Below, piece after piece: positions 9,127-17,730 of a stretch of 64,000 nucleotides of DNA. The stretch is taken from positions 2,356,001-2,420,000 of the forward strand of contig OY969916.1 of assembly GCA_963704535.1 (NCBI GenBank). The letters run 5' to 3'. The notes under the pieces are model-generated. The model was not told where the DNA came from. It did no database searches and saw only the letters and a program-made list of their open reading frames with translations. How positions within the stretch are numbered: the first letter of the stretch is position 1; every line of letters starts with the position of its first letter. A program made the position numbers and the translations under genes. The DNA is from G963704535 sp963704535. Lineage in GTDB: Bacteria > Chloroflexota > Chloroflexia > Chloroflexales > Roseiflexaceae.

Positions 9127-9885
9127 ATGAACATCGGCCTGGTTCAGATGCGCTGCGAAAAGGGCGCGATCGACGACAACCTGGCGGCGGCTGCGGCCCA
9201 CCTCCAGGAAGGCAGCCGCCGCGGCGTCGATGTGCTCTGTTTCCCAGAGATGAGCATCACCGGCTACATCGACCCGACCCGCATGCCCGAAGCCATTCTG
9301 CACCTCGACGGCCCGCAGGTCGCCCGCTTCGTCGCGCTGACGTGCGGCACGACCATCACGGCAATCGCCGGCCTGGTCGAGGCCAACCCGCACGGAAAGC
9401 CGTTTATCACCCAGATCGCGGCCCGCGCCGGGGCGCTGCTGGGCGTCTACCGCAAGAAGACGATCGTCGACGAGGAGGCGCTCTGGTTCGCGCCCGGCTC
9501 GGACGTGACCGTGCTGCCGCATCCAAAGGGGAGCTTTGGCATCGCCGTCTGCGCCGATATCGACGACGGGGAGATCTTCGCCGCAGCCGCGCGGCAGGGC
9601 GCGCGGCTCGTGTTCGAGGCCGCCGCGCCTGGGCTGTACGGCGCGCAAGCCACGCGCGACTGGCGCGCGGGGTACGAGTGGTGGCGCGGCGAGTGCCATG
9701 CCAAGCTGGGCCACTACGCCCGCGAGAACGCCATCTACATCGCCGTCGCCACCCAAGCCGGGCGCACCAGTGATGAAGACTTCCCAGGCGGCGGGTATGT
9801 CTTTGGGCCGGATGGCGCCTGCCTGCACACGACGCCTGATTGGAAGGAAGGTGTGCTGTACGCGACGATCGCGGCGGTTGGCTAG
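9127..9885 (+). CDS. Carbon-nitrogen hydrolase (nitrilase superfamily)
   Basis: This 252-aa enzyme has the complete catalytic triad of the nitrilase superfamily: Glu41 in CFPEMS, Lys110/111 in GVYRKK and Cys142 in VCADID. The superfamily hydrolyses amides or nitriles through a Cys thioester. The branch (ureidopropionase-, N-carbamoyl- or omega-amidase-like) cannot be settled by eye. Note CADID rather than the more common CYD..FPE. The ATG at 9127 follows GAGGGAGCAGAAA, a good ribosome site that begins just after the 85-bp repeats. It is a single-gene unit, with word-palindrome DNA and an IS630 element downstream. Confidence 0.88.
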   Translation: MNIGLVQMRCEKGAIDDNLAAAAAHLQEGSRRGVDVLCFPEMSITGYIDPTRMPEAILHLDGPQVARFVALTCGTTITAIAGLVEANPHGKPFITQIAARAGALLGVYRKKTIVDEEALWFAPGSDVTVLPHPKGSFGIAVCADIDDGEIFAAAARQGARLVFEAAAPGLYGAQATRDWRAGYEWWRGECHAKLGHYARENAIYIAVATQAGRTSDEDFPGGGYVFGPDGACLHTTPDWKEGVLYATIAAVG

Positions 9886-9889
9886 AACG

Positions 9890-10018
9890 TCGGTAGAGAA
9901 TCCGCGAAGCCACGCGAAATTACGCGAGGGTTTCTCATCACGAAGTTCGCGAAGGCTCTATTAGCCAGAGCTATCAGTCCTCTTCGTGGTCTTCGTACCT
10001 TCGTGCTCTTCGTGGGAA
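9890..10018. repeat. Family E word palindrome (TTCGTG / CACGAA words)
   Basis: The left half contains CGCGAAGCCACGCGAA and CACGAAGTTCGCGAAGG. The right half contains CTCTTCGTGGTCTTCGTACC and TTCGTGCTCTTCGTGGG, so short related words are repeated in each arm and complementary between arms. It ends just before the IS630-type element. Confidence 0.55.
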
Positions 10019-10051
10019 AAACTACTGGTTTATTTACGCCGAGCTGTACTA

Positions 10052-11249
10052 GTAGCTCGCCACAGTGATTATGCAGGATACAGACGATCCAGCTTCGTGC
10101 GGGCGCTGTCGCTGGTAAAGCGCCAGTCAATCGTCGCCTTGGCCCCATTCCGGCGCTCGGCCCAGGCGGCACTCTCACATCGCAGGGTTTGCTGGTCGGG
10201 AATGCGCTGATCCAAGCATTGGTTCGCCAGCACCGACAGTTCGATCTCGGCCATGTTCAGCCAACTTCCGTGCTTGGGGGTGTGATGTATCTCGAACTTG
10301 CGCGCAATCCGCCGTGCCTCACTGGCATCAAACACCTCATACAAGCTTGCCAGTGTATGGGTGTTAAGGTTGTCCATCACCAATCGAATACGTTCCGCAT
10401 CGGGAAAATGCACGTCGACCAGCTCTTTCAAGACATGGGCGAAATCCAACGTACCACGCCGCTGTGTCACTTTGACATGCCGCCATCCACGCTCAGGGCA
10501 GGCGATCATGTAAAGGTTGCAGGTGCCTTCACGCTTATACTCATAATCATGCCGCTCGGCGCGACCAGGTGCGGCTGGTATGATCTCGCGCACCTCGCTG
10601 ATCAGTTGCACCGAGCGCTCATCGACACAAACCCGTGGGCGTTTGGGATCTTGCGGCTCGGCATACAACTCCAGCACATCCTCCATCTGGCAGACAAACT
10701 CGGCGCTGACCGTAGGGATCACCCATTCCTCGACTTGCCAGGGCTTGAGGATGTTTTTTTAACGTCCGCCGCACCGTTTCATCCGAAATCGAGTCCACGA
10801 TGCCCAGTTGGACCACCTCGTCGGCCAATAATTGCATGGTCCAGCGCGCCTGTCCAGTGGGTGCAGCGCTACAGGTGATGGCGATCAGGTGCGCTTCTTG
10901 CTTCATGTCGAGCTTGCGCTTGGCGCCTGGACGCGGGCGTTCCTCCAACGCGCCCTCTAGATTGTCTTCCACGAACCGGCGCCGCAGCCGCTCAACCGTT
11001 GTGCGGGCGACGTGCAAGGATTGGGCAATGACATCATCTGTCGTGCCCGCATCAGCGTGCAGCAGGATATGTGCGCGCGTGAGCTTGCGGGCGGATAAGG
11101 TTCCCTTCTTGACCAGATCGTGCAACGTCTGCCGCTCGTCGTCAGTTAACGTAACGATATATCGTTTGTGCATGCTGTCCTCCTGTCCGCGATATGCCAC
11201 CAGCATAGTTGACAGAGGGACATCCTGCAAATCTATTGTGGCGGACCAC
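10052..11249. mobile_element. IS630-family insertion sequence
   Basis: The element is about 1.2 kb with imperfect terminal inverted repeats. The left end is GTAGCTCGCCACA..(8)..GCAGGAT and the right end, read inward on the other strand, is GTGGTCCGCCACA..GCAGGAT. It is flanked by TA at 10050-10051 and 11250-11251, matching the TA target duplication of IS630/Tc1-type elements. It encodes one transposase in two frames. No obvious host gene is interrupted, but the neighbouring DNA is palindromic. Confidence 0.85.
10069..11173 (-). CDS. IS630-family transposase, frame change at a poly-A run
   Basis: The N-terminal part (11173 to about 10755) has a helix-turn-helix region (ARTTVERLRRRFVE) and ends RRTLKK. 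The C-terminal part (to 10069) is the DDE domain: Asp in VCVDERS, Asp in LVMDNLNTH and the distal Glu in SWLNMAEIELS. The frames meet at TTAAAAAAAC (minus strand, about 10753-10762). The change needed is +1 or -2, not the classical -1, so it may be slippage on the seven A residues or a simple indel. The ATG at 11173 has AGGAGG 7 bases upstream. It would catalyse cut-and-paste movement of the surrounding element. Confidence 0.85.
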
Positions 11250-11297
11250 TAGCGGATTTACGATTTACGATTGCTGTGTGCGGCAATGCCAAACGTC

Positions 11298-11549
11298 TCA
11301 CATCAGCTCGGCGATTAAGATCTCGAATGGCGCCAAGGTGAGCCAGTCGAGTGCCAGGGGCTCGTCCACGCGCGCCTGGCTGGAGAAGAGCAAGTGTGGC
11401 TGCTTGTCGCCGAGGTCAAAGATGATCGTCTGCTCCTCATTCGAGAAGTTGAGGGCCACGAGACAGGTCTGCCCTGTACCGTCATCGTGGCGCAGGAAGG
11501 CGAAGTGATCCTCACTCTTCGCCGTTAAATAGAAACGGTATCCATACAT
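11298..11549 (-). CDS. Short DUF3459-like protein resembling a GH13 C-terminal domain
   Basis: These 83 aa contain FAFLRHDDG, LVALNFSNEEQTIIFDL and LAPFEILIAEL. That is the look of the C-terminal beta domain of alpha-glucosidase/maltogenic GH13 enzymes, which packs against the barrel and has no catalytic role. No barrel precedes it. The ATG at 11549 has AAGGAG with 3-4 bases spacing, so it could be a translated standalone domain. It could equally be the remnant of a glycosidase gene lost by rearrangement next to the IS630 element. I cannot decide between the two. Confidence 0.5.
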   Translation of the reverse strand: MYGYRFYLTAKSEDHFAFLRHDDGTGQTCLVALNFSNEEQTIIFDLGDKQPHLLFSSQARVDEPLALDWLTLAPFEILIAELM

Positions 11550-11638
11550 CGGCTCCTTGTTGTCGGCTCAAGCGGCGCGCAGCAGTATACAATGGGTTGA
11601 CGGGCGGCGGCAATACATCCCCGGAAAGGATTTCTACT

Positions 11639-12673
11639 TTGACCAACACCCCACTCCTGGCCTCAACCGGCGTCGAGCAGATCGACCAGATCATTGCCGG
11701 GCTGGTCGGCCTGGTCGAACTGAGTTTCCCTGGCCGGGCGCGCGGCTACTACCTGGAGGGCAGCTACGCCGACGGCACCGCAGTCGCCGTGAGCGACATC
11801 GACATGGGCATCGTCTTCGCGGGCCACCTCGACCCCGACGAGGGCCGGCGGTTCGGGCAACTCCTCGACGCATGCAAGCAGATCAGCCCTTGCACGCTCG
11901 ACGTCAAGGCCTACAGCGAGGCGGAGTTGGCCCAGGTCGATACCCTCGGCTTCCAAAATCCCGGCCACCTGATCATGCAATCGGTCGGCCTCAAGCTCGC
12001 TGGTCGCCTAGTCTACGGGCAGGACACCCGCGCCGCGATCCCGCTGGTGCCGATCGAGACCTACGCCCGCTTTATGATGCACTTCCCCTACCGCGTGTTC
12101 GCTGTCATGCGCCGCAACCTGGAGGTACTGACCGTTCCGCTGGACTACCCCGACCCGGCGGCCGACTTCTACGGCTACGCCCGCCGCCAACTGCGCGCCC
12201 GCGACGGCACGATCCATCTGGCCACCAAGCAACTGCTGCTGACGACCGCCTTCACCGCCGGCGCGCTGGTCGCGCACGTGGCTGGGCAGTATGTCGGGAA
12301 CAAGCGCGCGGCGGTCGAGCTGTACCGGCGCTGGATCGGCGACGAGTGGGCGGCGGTGCTGGAAGAGATCGAGGTGTGCTGCCGGGAACGCTGGGGCTAC
12401 CTACTCCCCACGGCATCCGAGGATCGGGAGCACCTGCGCGGCCTCTGCCGACAGGGGCTGACGAGCGAGAATCTCTTTCTCGCGCGCTACCGGGAGTATC
12501 TGCTTGCCGAGATCCAGCACTCGGACGAAGCGATCCGGCTGTTCGCGGTCCAGCGGCTGGGACGGCTGATCTATCAGGATGACGCCGTCGTCGCCGCGCT
12601 CGGGGAGGCGCGAGCCAGTGACGCGCCCGAGATTCAGGAAGCGGCGGAAGAGGCGTTGCGGCGCTATCTCTAG
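11639..12673 (+). CDS. Nucleotidyltransferase-domain protein with HEAT-like tail
   Basis: The N-terminal region holds the pol-beta-type nucleotidyltransferase signature GSYADGTAVAVSDIDMGIVF (Gly-Ser, then Asp-x-Asp for metal binding) within the first 70 residues. The middle is helical. The last about 60 residues (LFAVQRLGRLI...VVAALGEARA...IQEAAEEALRRYL) look like a HEAT/PBS-lyase-type repeat pair. Family members transfer NMP groups to proteins, antibiotics or RNA, and the substrate here is unknown. A frame extends to 11597, but the TTG at 11639 has GGAAAGG 8 bases upstream and gives 344 aa, so I favour it. It is a monocistronic gene upstream of the nusA promoter. Confidence 0.7.
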   Translation: MTNTPLLASTGVEQIDQIIAGLVGLVELSFPGRARGYYLEGSYADGTAVAVSDIDMGIVFAGHLDPDEGRRFGQLLDACKQISPCTLDVKAYSEAELAQVDTLGFQNPGHLIMQSVGLKLAGRLVYGQDTRAAIPLVPIETYARFMMHFPYRVFAVMRRNLEVLTVPLDYPDPAADFYGYARRQLRARDGTIHLATKQLLLTTAFTAGALVAHVAGQYVGNKRAAVELYRRWIGDEWAAVLEEIEVCCRERWGYLLPTASEDREHLRGLCRQGLTSENLFLARYREYLLAEIQHSDEAIRLFAVQRLGRLIYQDDAVVAALGEARASDAPEIQEAAEEALRRYL

Positions 12674-12774
12674 TGGCGCTGCCCTGACGAAGTATCGTCA
12701 TTTTCAGAAAGGTAAAGTGCTGTTGGAAGCACTTGTTGCCGGGAGCGCTCGACCGTAAATATTGCGCTGTAGGT

Positions 12775-12803
12775 TTGCAAGACCCGCCTGGAGATGGTAT
12801 ACT
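12775..12803 (+). promoter_or_regulatory. Sigma70-type promoter for the nusA operon
   Basis: TTGCAA at 12775-12780 and TATACT at 12798-12803 are separated by exactly 17 bases. This is a strong housekeeping-type match placed about 158 bases before the nusA start codon. Identification is by sequence only. Confidence 0.65.
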
Positions 12804-12828
12804 ATCGCCGTACGAGACGGACTTCGCC

Positions 12829-12858
12829 GAAAAGTGGGGACCCCCCACTTTTCTTATT
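12829..12858 (+). terminator. Attenuator-like hairpin in the nusA leader
   Basis: GAAAAGTGGGG (12829-12839), a three-base ACC loop and CCCCACTTTTC (12843-12853) form an 11-bp perfect stem followed by TTATTGT. It lies between the promoter and nusA, so it would end transcription after about 50 nt unless bypassed. This fits feedback control of nusA by its own product, an inference from position. Confidence 0.6.
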
Positions 12859-12960
12859 GTCCCCTTGAATTACGCTCGGCCAACGCACGCTCAGGCCCTC
12901 CTATGCGCCGGTAGATGTAACGAAACGCTGGCTTGCATCGGACCAAACAAGGTGAGGAGT

Positions 12961-14292
12961 ATGAAAAGCGACTTCTATGCAGCCATCTCCCAGATCGCAG
13001 CAGAGCGCGGTATTCCAAAAGAAGCGATCCTTGAGGTGATGGAGAAGGCGCTGGTGACCGCATACCGGCGCACATTGGGGAACAATCCACCACCGATCGA
13101 GGTATCGGTGAAACTTGACCCACAGACCGGCGCTGCGCGTGTGTTTGCCGAGAAGCAGGTGGTCGACGAGGTCTACGACGAGCGCTTTGAGATCGAGCAG
13201 GACGTGGCCAGGCGAACCAAGCCCGACGTCGAGATCGGTGAGACGGTGCTGGTCGAGAGCACGCCGAACGACTTCGGTCGCATCGCGGCGCAGACCGCCA
13301 AGCAGGTGATTCTCCAGGGCATCAAGGAGGTCGAGCGCGAGCATATCTATGGCGAGTATATGGACCGCGAGGGCGAGCTTGTCACCGCCACGGTGCAGCG
13401 TGTCGCCAAAGGGAATGTCATCCTGGAGATGGGTAAGGCCGAAGCGATACTGCCGCCGAAGGAGCAGGTGGACAACGACCGTTACTACCACGGCCAGCGC
13501 CTGAAGGTCTACCTGATGGAGATCCGGCGCGAAGACCGTGGCCCGCGCCTGATCGCCTCGCGTACCCACAAACAGCTGATCTTGCGCTTATTCGAGATGG
13601 AAGTGCCAGAGATCTACAATGGCACCGTCGAGATCAAGTCGATCGCCCGCGAGCCGGGACTGCGCACCAAGACGGCCGTCACTGCTCGCCAAGAGGGGAT
13701 CGACCCGGTCGGCTCGTGCGTTGGGATGCGCGGCGTTCGTATCCAGAATATCGTCAACGAGCTGAACGGCGAGAAGATCGACGTGGTGCAGTGGTCGTCC
13801 GACCCGAAGGAGTTCATTGCCAACGCCCTCTCGCCGGCGCAGGTCGTCGAGGTCCAGTTGCGCGACGAGGAGCACGCGGCGACGGTGATCGTGCCCGATA
13901 AGCAGCTTTCACTGGCGATCGGCAAGGAGGGCCAGAATGTTCGCCTGGCCGCCAAGCTGACCGGCTGGCGCATCGATATCAAGAGCGCTTCGGCGCTGCT
14001 GGACGAGGAGCGCACGGCCGCCGAGGCGCGCGACGCCGCCGACGCCGAGGCCCTCGCCACCGAAGCGGCCCTGTCAAACGCCAAGGTCGAGAATCGTAAG
14101 GTTCGCCCGGATGCAACCGTCGTTTACCAAAACCAGCGCTATGGCCCGCTCGGCGATGATCTGATTGGCGACACGGTGCAGTTGCGTGCAACACCGTACA
14201 AATTGTATATTTATCGCGACGATCGCCTGGTCGCGTCATATATGATCGAGAGCAGCCCAAAGGGCGATATAAACGATGAGGACGGCGAGTAG
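12961..14292 (+). CDS. nusA: Transcription termination/antitermination factor NusA
   Basis: This 443-aa protein has the NusA N-terminal RNA-polymerase-binding domain (about 1-125), an S1 domain (about 135-205, VTATVQRVAKGNVILEMG) and two KH domains (about 230-350, including VGSCVGMRGVRIQNIVNEL and IGKEGQNVRLAAKL). A charged tail carries no Proteobacteria-type acidic repeats. NusA binds RNA polymerase and nascent RNA and modulates pausing, termination and antitermination. The frame is open to 12733, but the ATG at 12961 follows GGTGAGGAGT and begins with the conserved MKSDFYAAISQIA. It is first in the operon with ylxR and infB. rimP, the common upstream partner, is absent. Confidence 0.96.
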   Translation: MKSDFYAAISQIAAERGIPKEAILEVMEKALVTAYRRTLGNNPPPIEVSVKLDPQTGAARVFAEKQVVDEVYDERFEIEQDVARRTKPDVEIGETVLVESTPNDFGRIAAQTAKQVILQGIKEVEREHIYGEYMDREGELVTATVQRVAKGNVILEMGKAEAILPPKEQVDNDRYYHGQRLKVYLMEIRREDRGPRLIASRTHKQLILRLFEMEVPEIYNGTVEIKSIAREPGLRTKTAVTARQEGIDPVGSCVGMRGVRIQNIVNELNGEKIDVVQWSSDPKEFIANALSPAQVVEVQLRDEEHAATVIVPDKQLSLAIGKEGQNVRLAAKLTGWRIDIKSASALLDEERTAAEARDAADAEALATEAALSNAKVENRKVRPDATVVYQNQRYGPLGDDLIGDTVQLRATPYKLYIYRDDRLVASYMIESSPKGDINDEDGE

Positions 14293-14322
14293 TTGCTCCC
14301 AATTGTAATGATGTTACAGTCA

Positions 14323-14652
14323 ATGACACAGGCAAAGCGAAAAACCAAAGGCCCGCGCCCGAAGCATGTCCCGCAGCGCACGTGTGTCGCTTGCCGGCGC
14401 TCCGATGCGAAACGCACCTTGCTACGGCTGGTGCGCGATGCGGATGGGCAGGTGGCGATCGACCCGACAGGCAAGCGCGCTGGTCGTGGTGCTTACTTAT
14501 GTCAAGATGCAGCTTGCTGGGAGCAGGCATTGAAGCGCCACGCCCTGGAACGGGCGCTACGTGTTGACGGGTTGCGGCCAGAGGATCGAGCGGCGCTGGA
14601 GCAGGTGATGGTCAGTTTGGTAGTTAGTCAAGACCCGGATAAACAGAGCTAA
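14323..14652 (+). CDS. ylxR: YlxR family RNA-binding protein
   Basis: This is a small DUF448/YlxR protein with the signature HVPQRTCVACRRSDAKRTLLRLV and AGRGAYLCQDAACWEQALKR. The family sits between nusA and infB in most bacteria, is linked to RNA binding, and has been connected with RNase P or transcriptional regulation in some species. The start is uncertain: the frame is open right after the nusA stop (TTG 14293), with ATGs at 14308, 14311 and 14323. I use 14323 (109 aa) because it leaves a basic N-terminus of normal length before RTC. None has a clear ribosome site, so translational coupling to nusA is likely. Confidence 0.9.
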   Translation: MTQAKRKTKGPRPKHVPQRTCVACRRSDAKRTLLRLVRDADGQVAIDPTGKRAGRGAYLCQDAACWEQALKRHALERALRVDGLRPEDRAALEQVMVSLVVSQDPDKQS

Positions 14653-14734
14653 TCGACCTCTGAGGCAAGCTTCGCCCCGAAGCTCTGGTTCATACAGTCG
14701 CCGTGGTGCCCTGTTTCAGCCGGCGGAAGGAGAA

Positions 14735-17183
14735 ATGACGCTGATGTATAACACATATGTAATGCCGGAAGGACACACGGGATCGCGGCGCGCGGCGGTA
14801 GCCCGTGAGCTTGTGACGGTACCGCATCTCTTTAGTAGCGGAGGTGGCGGTGGTGGCGGCGGTCGCGGCCCTGGCGGCGGTGGCGGCGGTGGCGGCGGTG
14901 GCGGTCGTGGTCCCGGCGGCGGTGGTGGCGGCGGTCGTGGCCCCGGCGGCGGTGGTGGCGGCGGTCGTGGCCCCGGCGGCGGTGGTGGCGGCGGTCGTGG
15001 CCCCGGCGGCGGTGGTGGCGGCGGTCGCGGTCCCAGCGGTGGTGGCGGTGGTGGCGGCGGTCGCGGTCCCAGCGGCGGTGGTGGTGGTGGCCGTGGCCCC
15101 AGCGGTCCTGGCGGTGGTGGCGGCGGTGGCGGTGGGTTTGGCGATAGCTCCGGCGGTGGCGCGCGGGGCGGAAGCCGCACGCGCTCTACCACGACCCGTG
15201 GCCCGACTGAAAAGCGGCGAGAATTTGATGGCCCCCCAGCCGGCGGCCTATCGTCAGGTAATGGCGGCCGTGGCGGCACGGCGCCCCGTGGCGGCGGCCG
15301 CCCCGGTGGCGGCGGCGGCATGCGCGGCGGAACCGGGTCACGCGGCGGGCCGCCAGGTCGCGGCACCACCGTCATGCGTACGCCGATGCAGCAGCGCGCC
15401 CCCGCGCGCCCAAAAGGGCCGGTCGAACTACAGAGCATCATGACGATCCGGGAATTCTCTGAGGCGACCGGAGTGGGGGCCTCGGAGATCCTCAAATCGC
15501 TGATGAAGCTTAATGTCATCGCCAATATCAACCAGCAGATCGACTACGAGACTGCGGCGCTTATCGCGACCGAATTTAATATCGAGACGACTGAGCATGT
15601 CCCGGAGCAGTTGGCCGGGGTCGTCGAGAGCGTGAAGGATGTATTGGCCGCGCAGTTGGCCGAGGACCTTCGCACGCGCCCGCCGGTGGTCACGATCATG
15701 GGCCACGTCGATCATGGCAAGACCAAGCTGCTTGACGCGATCCGCTCGGCGCGGGTCGCCGAGGGTGAGGCTGGCGGAATCACCCAGCACATCGGCGCGT
15801 ACCAGGTTGAGGTCCACGCCCGCAAGATCACGTTCCTTGACACTCCTGGCCACGAGGCGTTTACCGCGATGCGCGCGCGCGGCGCCCAGGTGACCGATAT
15901 CGTCATCCTGGTCGTCGCCGCCGACGACGGCGTGATGCCACAAACCCTTGAGGCGATCTCACACGTTCAGGCAGCCGGTGTGCCGATGATCGTGGCGATC
16001 AACAAGATCGACGCGCTCAATGCCAACGCCGACCGGGTGCGGCAGCAGCTCGCCAACGCCAGCGTGATCGTCGAGCAGTTCGGCGGCGACGTGCCATCGT
16101 GTGGAGGTCTCGGCCAAGCTGAAGAAGAACATCGACGGCCTGCTCGAAATGATCCTGCTGGTTGCCGATCTGCACGAGTTCAAAGCGAACCCCGGCACCT
16201 CTGCCGTGGGCACGATTGTCGAAGCCGAAATGGATCGCTCGCGCGGCCCGATCGCGACGGCCTTGGTGCAGAACGGGACGCTGCGCCTGGACGACAATGT
16301 GCTGGTCGGTAGTGTGACCGGCACGATCCGGGCGATGTTCAGCGACAGTGGCAAGAAGCTTCGCTCTGCGGAGCCGGCCACGCCGGTGGTGCTCCTGGGA
16401 CTCAACGAAGTCCCGCAAGCTGGTGATATTCTGCAGGTAATGGGTGATCTGGCGATCGCGCGCGAGATCGCTACGCAGCGCCAGCGCCAGCACCGCATGG
16501 AGACAATGTCGACGACTGGCCGTGTCGGACGCTTGGAAGACCTGTTCAGTAGCATCCAGCAGGGCAAGATCAAGGAGCTGAACATTATTCTCAAGGCCGA
16601 TGTGAGCGGCTCGATCGGCGCGATCGAGCACGCGCTCGCCCAACTCAACACCTTAGAGGTCCAGATTCGGACGATCCACAAGGGCACCGGCACGATCACG
16701 GAGAGTGATGTTAACCTGGCGATCGCCTCGCGCGCGATCATCATCGGGTTCAATGCGCGCCCCGACCCGGCGGCGCGGCGCTTCGCCGAGCAAAATGGCA
16801 TCGATATCCGGTTCTATAACATCATCTACCAGTTGACCGACGACATCAAGAAGGCGATGATCGGTATGCTGGACCCGGAGTGGAAGGAGGTCAGCGAGGG
16901 ATTCGCCGATGTACGCAATACCTTCCGCCTGCCGACACGCGAGGTGGTGGCCGGGCTGTATGTCACCGACGGCAAGATCACGCGCAACTTCAGCGTGCGG
17001 GTCCTGCGGAGCGGCGTGGTGATCCACGATGGACGTATCTCCAGCCTCAAGCGCTTCAAAGATGATGTGCGCGAGGTCCAGTCCGGCTACGAGTGCGGCC
17101 TGGTCGTCGAGAGCTTCCACGATGTCCAGGTCGGCGATAATATGGAGTTCTACCGCAAGGAAAAGGTCGAGCGCACCGCCTAG
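14735..17183 (+). CDS. infB: Translation initiation factor IF-2 (one frameshift)
   Basis: IF-2 is the GTPase that positions initiator tRNA on the 30S subunit and promotes subunit joining. The ATG at 14735 follows GGAAGGAGAA. Residues about 36-135 are an extraordinary glycine tract made of GGGGGGRGP-like units, then an Arg/Gly/Pro-rich linker to about 225. A single IF2N domain follows (IMTIREFSEATGVGASEILK), then the G domain (GHVDHGKTKLLDAIR, DTPGHEAF, NKID) and the C-terminal domains. The frame breaks at 16100-16101: a surplus T in CCATCGTGTGGAG turns SVEVSAK into SCGGLG, and the rest continues in another frame to 17183. In an essential gene this is most likely a sequencing error. Domain order and length are otherwise normal. 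Confidence 0.92.
14842..15140. repeat. Tandem 27-bp repeats encoding Gly-rich RGP units in infB
   Basis: About nine units resembling GGCGGTGGTGGCGGCGGT plus CGTGGCCCC lie head to tail, several identical at the DNA level (14920-15020). They encode the GGGGGGRGP repeats before the IF2N domain of IF-2. Near-identity of neighbouring copies suggests recent slippage or unequal exchange. Confidence 0.85.
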
Positions 17184-17186
17184 AAA

Positions 17187-17250
17187 GCTGTTTGAGAGGG
17201 GGAGTTTGAGGGGGAAGCCCTCTCAAGAACCCCCCTTTCTACCACTAAAC
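17187..17250. repeat. Family A GC-rich hairpin repeat, copy 2
   Basis: GCTGTTTGAGAGGGGGAGTT, then the hairpin TTGAGGGGGAAGCCCTCTCAA and AAGAACCCCCCTTTC. It sits in the 84-base gap between infB and rbfA inside the operon, so its hairpin would be part of the mRNA. Confidence 0.75.
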
Positions 17251-17267
17251 TCCGATCGTAAATACCA

Positions 17268-17645
17268 ATGTCAAAACGTACCCAACAAGTTGGTGATGAG
17301 ATCCAGCGTATCCTGGGCGAGCTTATTCAGTATGAGCTGAAGGATCCGCGGGTTGGGTTCGCCACGGTCGTAGCCGTCGATGTGAGCGCCGACCTCCAGC
17401 ACGCCACCGCGCGTATCTCCGTGCTTGGCGACGAGACGCAGCGCCAGGAAACCATGGAGGGCCTGGAGCGAGCGCGGGGCTTTATGCGCCGCCGCATTGC
17501 CCAGGAGCTGCGGCATCTGCGCTCGGTCCCGGAGCTGCGCTTGGCCTTGGATACCTCGCTCGACTACAGCATGCATATCGACGAGGTGCTGCGGCAGGTA
17601 GCCGAGGAGCGCGAGAAGAATCCGCCCAAGCTTGAAGAAGAGTAG
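17268..17645 (+). CDS. rbfA: 30S ribosome-binding factor RbfA
   Basis: This 125-aa KH-like protein has the RbfA landmarks: SKRTQQVGDEIQRILGELI, ELKDPRVGFATVVAVDVSAD, and the end ELRLALDTSLDYSMHIDEVL. RbfA acts in late 16S rRNA 5'-end maturation of the 30S subunit. It lies 84 bases after infB, separated by a family A repeat, in the expected infB-rbfA order. A family E palindrome begins right at its stop codon. Confidence 0.96.
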   Translation: MSKRTQQVGDEIQRILGELIQYELKDPRVGFATVVAVDVSADLQHATARISVLGDETQRQETMEGLERARGFMRRRIAQELRHLRSVPELRLALDTSLDYSMHIDEVLRQVAEEREKNPPKLEEE

Positions 17646-17729
17646 TTCTGAGTTGAGAGTTATGAGTTGAGAGTTAGCTTCACTAACTCATAACTCATAA
17701 CTCATAACTCTCAACTCTCAACTCAGAAT
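17646..17729. repeat. Family E word palindrome (GAGTTGA / AACTCAT words)
   Basis: The left arm repeats GAGTTGAGAGTTATGAGTTG. The right arm repeats AACTCAT three times, then AACTCTC twice. The arms pair over about 30 bases. It runs to within one base of the next gene's ATG (17731), leaving no room for an ordinary ribosome-binding site. Confidence 0.85.
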
Positions 17730-17730
17730 T

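Noticed and set aside
14844..15443. Long open frames on both strands across the glycine-repeat part of infB (proline-rich on the minus strand, Ala/Val-rich in another plus frame)
   Set aside because: They are shadows of the GGN-rich repeat, have no start context or homology, and follow from the 27-bp DNA repeat.
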